Source of the DNA: Prinia subflava
Taxonomy: Eukaryota; Chordata; Aves; Passeriformes; Cisticolidae
Reading direction: 5' to 3'
Length of the DNA: 64,000 nt
NCBI RefSeq assembly: GCF_021018805.1
Contig: NW_026960611.1
Location: 2,046,001-2,110,000 of the forward strand
Shown here: positions 1 through 9,840 of the stretch, piece after piece
Layout: the number at the start of each line of letters is the position of its first letter
How positions within the stretch are numbered: the first letter of the stretch is position 1
Made by a program: the position numbers and the translations under genes
Notes under the pieces: model-generated
What the model saw: only the letters and a program-made list of their open reading frames with translations
Told to the model about the DNA's origin: nothing
Database searches by the model: none

Positions 1-561
1 AGTATTGCTTTTTGTTTAGTGTGCCTTGCTGTAGATAGTGCATTAGTGACAGTTGTTCTAGCTGTGGCAAGATGACTGGAAGGGGTCCCTCTTCCCCAGT
101 GGTTTGGGCTTGACCCTTGGGAGTTTGTAACCCCCGAAAATAATTGGGTGGTAAAGAAGACACCAGCAGGTTTATTTAGAGGGACTATATAGGACTTTTT
201 GCAGGGAATGTGGTTTCGTTAGACTAGAGGCAGCCTGCACCAAAAAAATCTGAATATCCAGATGAACAGAAGAAGTGGGACCACCTGTTTCTGCGGGCAA
301 GGGTAGCGTCTAGCGTGGGTAGTGGTTTAAGTGTGGATCCTGTGGAGAGTGGTAGTGTTGTTCCTTTAGTAAAAAACGACGTGCTAATGCTCAATGTGGA
401 GTAACAGAGTGAAGAGGATGCTAAACTAGAGGTTTTAGAATATTTTTGTGGAAGATCACATATAGTCCCAGAGATTTGGAGTGTAAAAGGAAAAGATTGG
501 AAAAGACTGTACAAGAGTGTGAGAAGAGATCTGGGTGGAGATGAAATAGGAGAAGAAAATA
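1..561 (+). other. Upstream part of element A, no gene recognised
   Basis: This stretch precedes the first gag codon of element A and probably holds the retroviral leader and perhaps degraded LTR. I could not find an LTR end, a primer binding site or a polyadenylation signal with confidence. The open frames here are short and on the opposite strand, and none resembles a known protein. The call rests only on position. Confidence 0.3.
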
Positions 562-849
562 ATGGCATCAGGAGAGAGTAAGGAAATCCCTAGGGCAAGT
601 CCTCTGGGCTGTATTCTAGCTCACTGGAAGGAGGTTGCAGGCTCGGGAGGTACAGAATCCAAACTCACCCTTGTGAAGTACTGCACCCAGTGGTGGCCCT
701 TGTATCAGCTGGAAGGTGGGATGAAGTGGCCACAGAATGGTAGTTTAGAATATGACACCTTATTGCTTTTCCTCAGACATGAAGGGAAATGGACTGAAGT
801 TTCATATGCGGATATGTTTTTCTCCCTCCAAAATCACCCTGAATGGTAG
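562..849 (+). pseudogene. gag: Element A gag, matrix (MA) part
   Basis: A 95-codon frame starts with ATG at 562 and contains PLGCILAHWK, then a conserved Trp-Pro stretch, the pattern of a gammaretrovirus-type matrix domain. Matrix targets Gag to the plasma membrane. There is no Gly at position 2, so myristoylation is not apparent here. The frame stops at 847-849 where the related element C copy continues, so this gag is broken. Position just upstream of the capsid fragment supports the assignment. Family-level identity is inferred by eye. Confidence 0.75.
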
Positions 850-1159
850 AGGGATTGTGGGATCAGAGCCCTCTCCGATCCCCTAGTGTTAGCTCTTGAA
901 AAGGAAAACAAAGTTAATAGAAGGCAGCCTAAATGATATTGTAGTATGTGCTCAATAAACCAGCGTTGCACACATCATAAGGTTTACCAAGCAGAGGAAC
1001 AAAACCAAGCATTACTGGATTTATTTGAGCCACCCCCTGAGGGGCAAAGGGGGTGAAGAGGAGCAGATTCAGCTCCCTTAGAAGGGAGACAAGCTGGACC
1101 ATCTGCTCCTCCTCGCACCTCTGATTTACAAACAACCTTGTATCCCCCATTGCCTGATA

Positions 1160-1622
1160 GTGATTAATGATGATGAGAAACCTTCCATGAGTGCGAGTGG
1201 TCCCATAGCATCTCGGACTAGAAAACAAACAAGGGAAGTAATACAAGCCCCTTTAAGGGAAGCAGTGGGACCCAGGAGAGAAACAGCACTAGTTAAAGTC
1301 CCTTTCTCTACAATTGACTTAGAAGGCTGGGAGAAGGTTGCCAAGAACTATAGAACTGACCCAATAGGAACCCCTAAAAGGTTAAGATATATGATTAAGC
1401 AGCATAACCCAGACTGGTCCGATCTCCAGTTATTACTGGAGGTGTTAACGGAGACAGAAAAACAGCTGGTTCTGAAAACAGCAGGGGATTTAGCAGAAAA
1501 CTTTTGCAGAACAAGACAAGAGAATGTTAAGGATATTTTTCCTCTCCAGGATCAAAATTGGGATCCAAATGAGGAAAAAAAAATAGTAAAAATACGAGAT
1601 TATCAAGAATGGGTAGCAAAGG
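1160..1622 (+). pseudogene. gag: Element A gag, p12/capsid N-terminal part
   Basis: The frame contains VPFSTIDLEGWEK followed by a segment with SDLQLLLEVL and a TETEKQLVLK motif, the hallmark order of gammaretroviral p30 capsid. Element C (12984-13988) carries a clearly related copy. The frame runs to 1648 but the codons after 1622 come from a solo LTR inserted at 1623. Upstream, 850-1159 links to the matrix fragment with stops and frame changes. Capsid forms the shell of the virus core; this copy cannot make a complete one. Confidence 0.8.
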
Positions 1623-1955
1623 TGTGGGCCCGATTTTCTGAAGCCTGAGAGTTTTCTAGCTTTCCCAAGAGAAAGTTTTCAGCAGTTTCTCCTTTCCCAG
1701 GCAGTTTTGTGTAAATAACTTTTCTTCCCATAACATTTCTGGGTAAACAATATTCCTTTCCCATAACAACCTCTCTCCCAGGTGTTATTTGTGATACTTA
1801 ACCAATGGAGAGAGGTGTCCATCTTGTGGACCAATGGTGTGCCTTTTTTAGGGAAGCATGTCATAAAAAGGGTGGAAGGAATTGTAATTAAGCCTTCTGA
1901 TGTTCTTCTGCCTGCTGGAGTCAAGCATCTTTATTTTGTGTCTAATTGCGACACA
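1623..1955. mobile_element. Solo LTR, class I type, inside element A capsid
   Basis: The 333-bp insert begins TGTGGGCC and ends GCGACACA, so its ends are the inverted TGTG/CACA expected of an LTR. It is flanked by AAGG at 1619-1622 and AAGG at 1956-1959, a 4-bp target duplication typical of gammaretrovirus-like integration. The capsid reading frame on the left meets the same frame on the right when insert plus one AAGG is disregarded, which independently supports these limits. The orientation could not be settled. Confidence 0.85.
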
Positions 1956-2450
1956 AAGGGGATGGAACAGGCCATCCCCAAAACTATAAATTGGTCAGCC
2001 TTGTATACAATTAAGCAGACTCCCTCTGAAACTCTTTCTGAGTTTTTAGATTGCCTGAGAGATACTATGTGCTGCCATACACCATTAAATCCTGGATCCG
2101 AGATAGAGATACAGCAGTTAGTAAGTTTATTTTTAGGGGAATCTATGGGAGATATCAGGAGGAAACTTCAGAAGCTCTGAGGACCAGAGGGAAGGAATTT
2201 AGAAGCCTTGGCAGATGAGGCGTGGAGGGTTTTCAGCAATCGAGAAGAAGGATATAAGCAAGGGAGGAGAAAGTTAATGGCAGTAGTAAAAGAGGAAGGG
2301 AAAGGAAGGCGGGGACAAGAACCACCTAAGACCACCCCATCTGGGCAAAGATCAGTGTGCAAATTGCAGAAAAATTGGGCACTTGGAAAAATGAGTGCCC
2401 TGAACAAAGAAGAAATAGGAAAGAGAACCAGGAAAGGGAGGTGGTGGTAG
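1956..2450 (+). pseudogene. gag: Element A gag, capsid C-terminal part and nucleocapsid
   Basis: After the solo LTR the capsid resumes with AIPKTINWSALY and a DIRRKLQKL stretch, matching the same region of element C. A stop follows near 2178. The nucleocapsid lies at about 2340-2405: a first CANC-type pair and a His are readable, but the final Cys of the zinc knuckle is in another frame, so an indel has broken this single CCHC finger. One knuckle is usual for gammaretroviruses. Nucleocapsid binds the viral RNA; this copy is dead. Confidence 0.75.
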
Positions 2451-2504
2451 CTCGCACAAAAAGCGACTGAAGGGGATCAGAGGATCTTACCCCAGGAGAT
2501 CCAC

Positions 2505-2764
2505 TGGTTATAAAAATGAAACTGGGGAAGGAAGGGAAAGAGGTGGAACTTATGGTGGACACAGGCAACATTTTCAGTTTTAAATAAAGCTTTGGTGCCA
2601 GTGGGGAACTATTATATTAGGGTGAGGGGAGCAACTGGACAATCTGAAACAGCATATTTTTGCAAGCCACTTAAATACAAATATGAAAAACAGTGGGGCA
2701 TCCATAAATTTCTCTCCTAGGGAAAGATCTATTGGAGAAATTAGAGGCAACCATTTTGTTTAAA
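2505..2764 (+). pseudogene. pro: Element A protease, N-terminal part
   Basis: A VDTG active-site motif at about 2552-2563 is followed after a frame slip by SVLNKALVPV, which matches the protease of element C at 12400-12490. This is a retroviral aspartic protease, which cleaves Gag and Pol during maturation. The gene is cut at 2770 by a J-type solo LTR and its last part appears from 3581. The frame slip beside the catalytic triad would inactivate it. Confidence 0.7.
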
Positions 2765-2770
2765 AATGGA

Positions 2771-3574
2771 TGTCGGATTCTAGAACATCCCTCTGGCCAC
2801 CCTGGAGGGTTTGGAGACCGGACAGGGGGGTCTGGGATCTGTACAGGGGAGTCAGTTAGACCCACACAGGTCCCAGGAGGACACTGCCTCTGATCCCTGT
2901 CCATGGGAGTGAACACTCACATGCAGGAAGAATCACAAATCCTAAGAATTTGAAATAAGTAGTGGATGGTTTATTATAGAATATAAATATAGAAATTATA
3001 ATTCTTAGCATATGGGGCTGAAGAGACAAGATGGAGGAATTGGGGAGTGGCCCCTGTCTTCCTTGTTCTTGTTCTCGTCCCCCATCTTGTGCTGAGTTGG
3101 GTTTTAGAGATTGGTTTAGAGTAGAACTGACATGTTAGTATAGGTAATAGGTATTGGTAAAATTTTGTAAATAAAAAATACGTCTTGGACAGTGGTTGGG
3201 TCAAGGGGACTGTACATAAGGTACGGGGCTCTCTGATCCGCCCAGTCCGCCGCGTGTCCTGCTCTGCGGAGACACCTTGCAGAGCTGAGAAAGAACTAAG
3301 ATAAGGTACCCTGCCAGGGAAGTGCCTGGCAGAGTTGAAAAAGGACTGAGATAAGGAAGAATAAACAACCTTGGAAATGTGCACCGGCGGACTCAGTTTG
3401 TCGTCTCTACCTCTGGTGTGTAACACTTAGGGCAAAGAGAAGACTGAAAACCTTATTACCTCTGGGAACAGCAACCCAGGGGAAACTCCTAGGGAACAGC
3501 AACCTTGGGAGACCCTTATTACCTTGGGGAACACCAACCCCAAGGAGAATCTCAGGAAAACTACAACCCTGAGA
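2771..3574 (+). mobile_element. Solo LTR, J type, inside element A
   Basis: The 804-bp insert starts TGTCGGA and ends CCCTGAGA. It is bounded by the perfect 6-bp duplication AATGGA at 2765-2770 and 3575-3580, so both ends are firm. It has an AATAAA near 3359. The last 116 bp are four tandem stem-loops with an AACAGCAA-like loop (see findings). Related copies are at 7143-7910 and 56986-57678; the last of these is a provirus 5' LTR followed by a primer binding site, which fixes the orientation. It interrupts the protease frame between FKNG and the continuation. Confidence 0.92.
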
Positions 3575-4048
3575 AATGGACAGGTTACTCTGGAGGTGAA
3601 TGATCAAAAATATATAGAAGTATTAAGCTTAATACTGACAGCTATTGAGATTAAAGAAGAAATTAATGAGGAAATACTGAACCAAGTGTTTCCAGGCGTA
3701 TCAGCCTCCAATGTACCAGGAAGGGCAAGAAATGCATTTCCAATACAAATTAAGCTCAAGGAAGGAAAACAACCAGTCAGAATCAAGCAGTATGCCTTAA
3801 GAAAGGAAGACAGAGAAGGAATTAGCCCGATAATTGAAAATTTCTCACAGGTGGGGTTGCTGAAGCAGTGCCAATCTGATTTTAACACTCCTATCCTGCC
3901 TGTCTGCAAGCCTGATGGGTCATACTGGGTCGTGCAGGATTTACAGGCTGTTAAGAAGATAACTGAGGATCTCTACCCCATGGTGGCTAATTCATACACC
4001 TTGTTAATGTGTTTAACACCAGAGCTAACTTGGTTTACCATTTTATAG
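3575..4048 (+). pseudogene. pol: Element A protease end and RT N-terminal part
   Basis: The frame gives the end of protease, then a pol segment with VFPGVSASN, PIQIKLKEG, and NTPILPVCKPDGS, the finger region of a gammaretrovirus-type RT (the element C copy has the same block with LPVKKPDGS). RT copies viral RNA into DNA. The frame ends in a stop at 4046-4048 just before the palm. Strong similarity to element C at 11844-12506 shows A and C belong to one family. Confidence 0.85.
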
Positions 4049-5175
4049 CTGAAGGATGCTTTCTTTTGCCTCCCTCTCCACGAAGCCAGCCAGAAAATGT
4101 TTGCATTCGAGTGGCAGAATCCCAAAAGTGGACAGAAAGCTGAGCTCAAGTGGCCAATTCTTCTGCAAAGGTACATGAACTCTCCCAACCTGTTTAGAGA
4201 ACAACTTCCAAAGGATTTGGTATCCTGGGAAGCTCCACCAGGAGAAGGGAAGCTGTTGCAGTATATGGACAACATCCTAATAGCTACCCCAACAGAAGTG
4301 TGCATGGCCTGGACAGTAAGCCTTCTAAACTTTTTGGGGCTTCAGGGGTACAGAGTGACTAAGAAGAAGGCCCAGGTGGTAAAACAAAAGATGATCTACC
4401 TGGGTTATGAGGTCAGTGCTGGGCAACGTACTTTGGGGAAAGAGCACATAGAATTGTTATGCCAAACCCCAAAACCCCAGACAACAAAAGAACTGAGAAC
4501 CTTCCTGGGCATGATGGGATGGTGCACACTGTGGATCTACAGATACGGGTTAATCGTGAAACCCCTGTATTCCTTCATTGCAAATGGGAGCAGAGACCTC
4601 CAGTGGGCAAAGGAAGCCACATGGGCCTTTGGTCAGCTGAAAAAAGCCCTCATGTCAACTCCAGCTTTGGGACTTCCAGATTTGAGTAAACCATTCTTTC
4701 TCTTCTCTCATGAGAAACAGGGAATGGCCCTGGGAATACTGGCACAGGACCTGAGCCCATATAGAAGGGCAGTTGCTTATCTTTCCAAGCAGCTAGATGC
4801 AGCAGCTAAAGGATGGCCAGGTTGCCTCAGAGCAGTGGCCGCAGTTGTGCTGAAAATTCAGGAAGCCCATAAGTTCACCCTGGGCCAGAAAATGACTGTT
4901 AGTGTCCCATACAGTATCCTCAGTACTGGAAACAAAGGGAGGCCACTGGCTTTCCCCACAATGGTTCCTGAAGTACCAAGCTATCATGGTAGAACAAGAG
5001 CATGTAGAAATAGCAGTAATGTTGCCAACCTAGCCTCTTTCCTTAGTGGGAACCAAGGAGACCCATATCATCACGATTGCCTGGAGACCATTGAAGCCAC
5101 TTACTCCAGCCGCTCAGACCTGAAGGACACCCCTCTGAATGATCTGGAAACCTGGTTCACTGATGGGAGCAGCTA
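4049..5175 (+). pseudogene. pol: Element A RT palm, thumb and connection
   Basis: The segment carries LKDAFFCLPLH before the palm, then QYMDNILIA at about 4258-4284, where the usual YxDD catalytic box reads YMDN: the second catalytic aspartate is lost. Downstream are KKAQVVKQKMIYLGYEV and ELRTFLGMMGWC, typical of the thumb and connection. The frame ends at 5174-5176 inside RNase H (FTDGSS then stop). The missing Asp alone would abolish polymerase activity. Confidence 0.85.
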
Positions 5176-6133
5176 GGTCATCAATGGAAAACGACACACT
5201 GGGTTCACAGTTACAGCATCCAGAGACCTAATCAAATCAGGACCATTACCAGCAGGTACCTCTGCACAAAAGGCAGAAATGATTGCCCTAAGCCATGCAT
5301 TTAAGGTATCAAAAGGAAAGAGAATAAACATTTATACAGATTCAATATATGCATTTGGGGTAGTGCATGCTCATGGAGCTATCTGGAAAGAGGACTGTTA
5401 AATTCGCAAGGGAAGAACATTAGACATGCACGAGAAATAATACAAATGCTGGAAGTAGTCCAACTGCCTGAGAAAGTGGCAATCATGCACATTAAGGCAC
5501 ATCAGAAGGTTGAAGGAGTATCTCCGAGACAGTAGAGTCAGCGACAAAGTATCTCTATAAGCAAAGTAGCAGGGGTAGCACATGGTTTATTGTGAGGGCC
5601 TTGCTTGTAGCTGCTAGGCACAGCTAAAGCAAGCCAGGAGAGCAGGAACAGAGGGCGAGATTCCGAATACCATACATTAAATATCTTTCCAAGTTGAATA
5701 CTCTGTGTTGGACCAACCAATCTAATACAAGATAACAACATTTACCTACAGCCAATAAAACTGTCCCATCACCTAAGCCAAGCAGAATGGTATTGTTTAA
5801 TCAAGGGAGCCGGCTTTCAGCTTGGCACATCATTATTCACTAGCTGATGGCCCTGTACCCCACACCCTAAATCTCAAAGCATGCTTTCATTTTTATCTCG
5901 CTTGCTGAACTCATACTCCCAGAATCTAAACCACCATATTTGCAAGGTCTTTCTACTTCATCTTTCCCAACAGAAGGTGAGCTCAGAACTGGAAGAGGGA
6001 AACAAGCCAGCAGACAGAGAGGCAAAAGAAGCATCAAAAGGTGAGGTGACAGTAGGAGGAGCCCGGATTCCCAATGGCCAAATCCCCCTAAAAGGTAAGC
6101 CAGTGTATAGTATAGTGACTTACTGGATCTAGC
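5136..6133 (+). pseudogene. pol: Element A RNase H, split by a solo LTR
   Basis: WFTDGSS at about 5152-5172 gives the first catalytic Asp of RNase H, and IYTDSIYAFG near 5332-5361 gives another. A stop follows TDGSS. At 5511-5972 an F-type solo LTR interrupts the gene; the C-terminal part resumes at 5973 with NKPADREAKEA, the usual N..AD..A end of RNase H. RNase H removes RNA from the RNA/DNA hybrid. Element A ends near 6133, where the opposite-strand element B begins. Confidence 0.8.
5511..5972 (-). mobile_element. Solo LTR, F type, inside element A RNase H
   Basis: On the + strand the 462-bp insert runs from TGAAGGAGTATC to TTCCCAACA. It is the reverse complement of the provirus F 5' LTR at 33113-33574 and has the same length. 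A perfect 6-bp duplication GAAGGT flanks it at 5505-5510 and 5973-5978. The inverted polyadenylation signal TTTATT sits near 5585. All limits are directly visible. Confidence 0.93.
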
Positions 6134-6169
6134 ATCTTTGACAAATAAGATATTGGTCTCCACTCCTCC

Positions 6170-7142
6170 TCACTCCTGAACTAAAACTCCATGAGCAACT
6201 CCACTTTCCACATTTAGATATAGATAAAAGGGTTTTTCTAATGAGGGTAAGCTCAAAGCTGGTACTGAGGCCAGTTTTAGCTTCAGTTCTTCTAATTTAA
6301 CATCATCTTCCTTGGTCCACTTTATATCATCTCCCTCTATCAATTTTCCATACAAAAACTTAACTGCCTGTGTATATCCTTCAATCCATAATCCACAATA
6401 TCCTAATAATCCGAGTAGTTTTCTAATTTCTCTTTTCGAAGAGGGAGGGGGAAGAGATAAAATTCTTGCAATCCTTTCAGGGTTTAATTTTTGGCTACCT
6501 TTGCTTATTAAATGCACAAGATATTTTCTTCTGATTCTACAAATTGCAATTTCCCTCTCAATACTCTTAACCTCTTCTCCCCGAGAAAATTTAGAAGTTT
6601 TATAGTAGCCTCTCTAACTTGAACTTCAGCTTCCCCTGATAATAAAAAATCATCCACATATTGGATAATTTGTATTCCAGGAGGGGTGGGGAAAGTTTGC
6701 AATATTGTTTCCAACGCTTGCCCAAATAGGTTTAGAGATTCAGTGAACCCCTGTGGTAGTTTGGTCCATCTTAGCTGCTGCTTTCTCCCAGAATTTGGAT
6801 CCTCCCATTCAAAAGCAAAAACATTCCGGCTTTCCTCAGCTCAGGGGCAAGCCCAAAAGGCATCCTTAAGGTCCACTACCCTAAACCACTGATGCTGGCA
6901 TGGGACCTTACTTAGAAGAGTATAAGGATTATGTACCACTGGGTACTAGGTCTGAGTTCTCTTGTTAACTTCCCGCAGGTCCTGTACTAACCTGTAACTC
7001 CCATCAGGCTTTTTTACTGGCAGAATGGAGGTGTTATGTGGAGATGAATAAATTTCCAATGTTCCATCCTTTATTAGTCCTATTACCAGTTTCAAACATT
7101 CTTGCACCTCTAAGGATATTGGGTATTGATGTACACGTATTG
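6170..7142 (-). pseudogene. pol: Element B RT
   Basis: Read on the minus strand, the order is LPVKKPDGSYRLVQDL (7040-6980), a frame break, QYVDDFLLSG near 6670-6640 (intact YVDD box), then KREIRKLLGLLGYCGLW near 6440-6390, which marks the connection. This is a gammaretrovirus-like RT from a family different from A and C. It is broken into at least three frames and loses its RNase H and integrase at the junction with element A near 6133-6170. A J-type solo LTR sits at its upstream end. Confidence 0.85.
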
Positions 7143-7910
7143 TGTCAGAGTCCAGGACATCTCTTTGGCCACCCTGAAGGATTTGGAGACCAGACAGGGA
7201 GTCTGGGATCTGTACAGGGGGGTCAGGCAGACTCACACAGAGCCCAGGAGGACAATGCTTCTGATCCCTGTCCATGGGAGTGAATGCCCTCATTGTATGA
7301 AGAATCACAAGCCGAAAGAATTTGAAATAAATAGTAGTTAGTTTATCATAGAGTGTAAATGTAGAATCTAGGATTTTTAGTATATGGGCTTGAAGAGGCA
7401 AGATGGAGGAATTGGGGAGTGGTCCTGTCCTCCTTGTTCTTGTTCTCGTCCCCCATTTTCTGCTGAGTTGTATCACAAGGATTGGTTTAGAGTAGAAATG
7501 ACATGTTAACATAGGTAGTAAGTATTGGTAAGATTTTGTAAATGAAAAGTACCTTGTGGATGGTGGTTGGACCAGAGAAATGGTACAAAGGGTCCGGGAC
7601 CCTCTGATTCTCCCCAGTCCGTCACGTCCTGCACTGCTGGGGACCCCCTGCAGAGCTGAGAAAGAACTAAGAGATAATGAAGAATAAACAACCTTGGAAA
7701 CATGCACTGGCAGACTCAGCTTGTCTTCTCTGGCTCCGGCGTGAGACCTTTTGGGCAAGAGAAGTTCGAAAGCCTTATTACCTCGGGGAACAGCAACCCC
7801 GAGAAAAGTCTCAGGGAACAGCAACCCTGAGAGAGAGAAAGTCCTGAAAATCTTATTACTTCAGGGAACAGCAACCCTGAGGAGAATCTCAGGGAACAGC
7901 AACCCTGAGA
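7143..7910 (+). mobile_element. Solo LTR, J type, inside element B
   Basis: The 768-bp insert starts TGTCAGAG and ends CCCTGAGA, flanked by a perfect 6-bp duplication GTATTG at 7137-7142 and 7911-7916. It lies antisense to element B and separates its protease from its RT. It shares the body and the terminal stem-loop array of the copies at 2771-3574 and 56986-57678. AATAAA is near 7684. Confidence 0.93.
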
Positions 7911-7916
7911 GTATTG

Positions 7917-8340
7917 GACACTCTTCTCTTTCAGTTGTGACCCTTATGGGGTCAATGTCCAGTCCTCCCCTATTTCCTTCTCCAGCCCAGACTTCTTTGT
8001 TAATTTTATCTTCATCCTCCTGGCCAAGTTTTAAAACTTTGGCTGTCATCTCCCCTTCTTCTGGTACAACCCCTATTCCCAACTCTACTTGTAAATCCCT
8101 CCCTAATAAGTTGCTGACTGCTCTAGGAACTAATAGGACATCTCCCATCCGAAATCTATTTTCCCCCTCAATTACCACATGTTTAATTACAGAACCTGTG
8201 AAACTTTCTCCTTTTGCCCCTGTTACTATTACAGTGTCTTTACTTACACTACAACCCTTTGGAGTATTCAATTAACAAGTTCTTTTTGCCCCTGTGTCTA
8301 CCACAAATTCTAATCCTTCCTCCTGGGGACCCACTTTTAA
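7917..8340 (-). pseudogene. pro: Element B protease
   Basis: The minus strand reads VVDTGAK near 8310-8290, the aspartic protease active site, then a stop, then a frame with VTGAKGESFTG and an LLGRDL box near 8110-8095, which is the conserved C-terminal motif of retroviral proteases. The in-frame stop just after DTGAK breaks the gene. It lies between gag (right) and the RT (left), as expected. Confidence 0.8.
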
Positions 8341-8386
8341 AGTTATCACAGGCTCCAGATGATATTTGTCCCCTAGAAAATAGAGC

Positions 8387-9125
8387 CTATGAGTTCCCTA
8401 TTCCTCCTCTGGGCCCATCTCGGAAGATTTCTCTGTCTTTTTCTAGGTCAGGGCACACACGTTTATAATGCCCCTCCTTCCCACAAAAGAAACAGGCATT
8501 TTTAGGGTGTTCCTGGGATTTGGTTTGCACAGGGGTTCTGTTTGTTTCCCTTTCCCTGTCTCTGAAACTTGCGTGTCTAAGGGTGGTACATGGGGGCTTG
8601 CGATTTCTCTGGAAGTTACTTTCTCGCATTGTGGGTGCCATAATTTTTGCTGTTACTTTGCCCTTTTCCTCATCTGTCCAGACATAAACTTTCTGAGCCA
8701 CCTTCAATAAATCATTTAGTGTTCTTTCGTGCCAATCTTCAATCTTCTCTAGCTTCCTACTAATATCTGGCCACGCATGAGTGACAAAATTAACTCCTAA
8801 TAAAGCGTGGCCTGCTATTGTCTCAGGGTCTACTCCAGAATATTGTTTCATATTTCTTTTAAGTCTTTCTAGCCATTCAGTAGGAGTCTCTTCCTTTCCT
8901 TGCTGTCCTTCAAAAGCTTTTTTCACATTTTGCCCTGTAGGTGCTGCTTCTTTTATTCCTTTGATTATCAAATTACGATAATCATTCGTATTTCTTCATC
9001 TCTCATTATTATTTTGATTCCAGTTAGGAGGTGTTATTGGCATTTTCTGATCTTCTTTTCCCCCTTGTGGGTTCTCTCTCTCCCAAATTCTTATACCAGC
9101 AGTTCTGATCATAACACTTTCTTCC
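8387..9125 (-). pseudogene. gag: Element B gag, capsid end and nucleocapsid
   Basis: A 194-codon minus frame contains a capsid C-terminal block (ETPTEWLERLKR, then ISRKLEKIEDW), a basic linker, and one CCHC zinc knuckle reading CFFCGKEGHYKRVC near 8505-8465. A single knuckle and the capsid pattern are gammaretrovirus-like. The N-terminal part of gag is missing: recognisable sequence fades by about 9125 and the element C LTR begins at 9192. Confidence 0.8.
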
Positions 9126-9191
9126 TGAGAAAAAATGATACTTATAATGATTTATTAAAATATGAATATCGATCTAATATCAATATTCAAC

Positions 9192-9801
9192 TGTGACGGA
9201 CAAAAGACTCTCGAACAGTTAAAGTTAGAAAGTGTATGTTTATTGTGATGCCGGGCTCCCAAGTGCGCACTGCAAAGATCACAGGTAATTACAAAGCCTT
9301 TTATTTACAAAAATGTTGAATATACAAAGTACAAATGCATATTCATACCCCTGTCACTTCCTCTTCTCCGCTTCGTATGCTAATTGACACAAAGGCTATT
9401 AAGCATGCATAGTTTGTTCCCTGAAATGGGTCGGTGGTCCTTTTGTGAGGAGTGGTCACCAAAAGGAGGAAGTAAAACCAGTCTTCCTCATTCTAAAATT
9501 TCAACCTTTTCAATGCAGATGTGATTAATAGATGGTAGAACTCCCTGTTTCCTGTTTTCCAGGACTATTTCAGTGAGTTTCTGGAAACAGGAGGTCTGGT
9601 GTTGTATTGATTAGTTTCTCTGTTTGACAAGCAATGAGTTATTAAATCCAGGGTAGCTTATCTTAAACCCAGTTTCTTTTAACCATCCTCTAACTTTTAA
9701 CTGATTTCAGCAAAGCTTATCTATTCATTTCAGCTAAATCAGCAACATCTATTGTTAACTGTAACCTTAGCTTTTCTCAAAGCTTCAAAATTAGTGTCTC
9801 A
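9192..9801 (-). mobile_element. Element C 3' LTR
   Basis: The left end TGTGACGG at 9192 and the right end GTGTCTCA at 9801 fit an LTR read on the minus strand. The inverted polyadenylation signal TTTATT is near 9238. Just to the right, a pyrimidine-rich + strand run (9802-9819) reads as a polypurine tract on the minus strand, directly downstream of env. No target duplication could be tested because the 5' LTR of C was not found. Confidence 0.7.
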
Positions 9802-9840
9802 TTTCCTCACTTCTTCTTTGAAATGAGTAAATTCTTTTAC

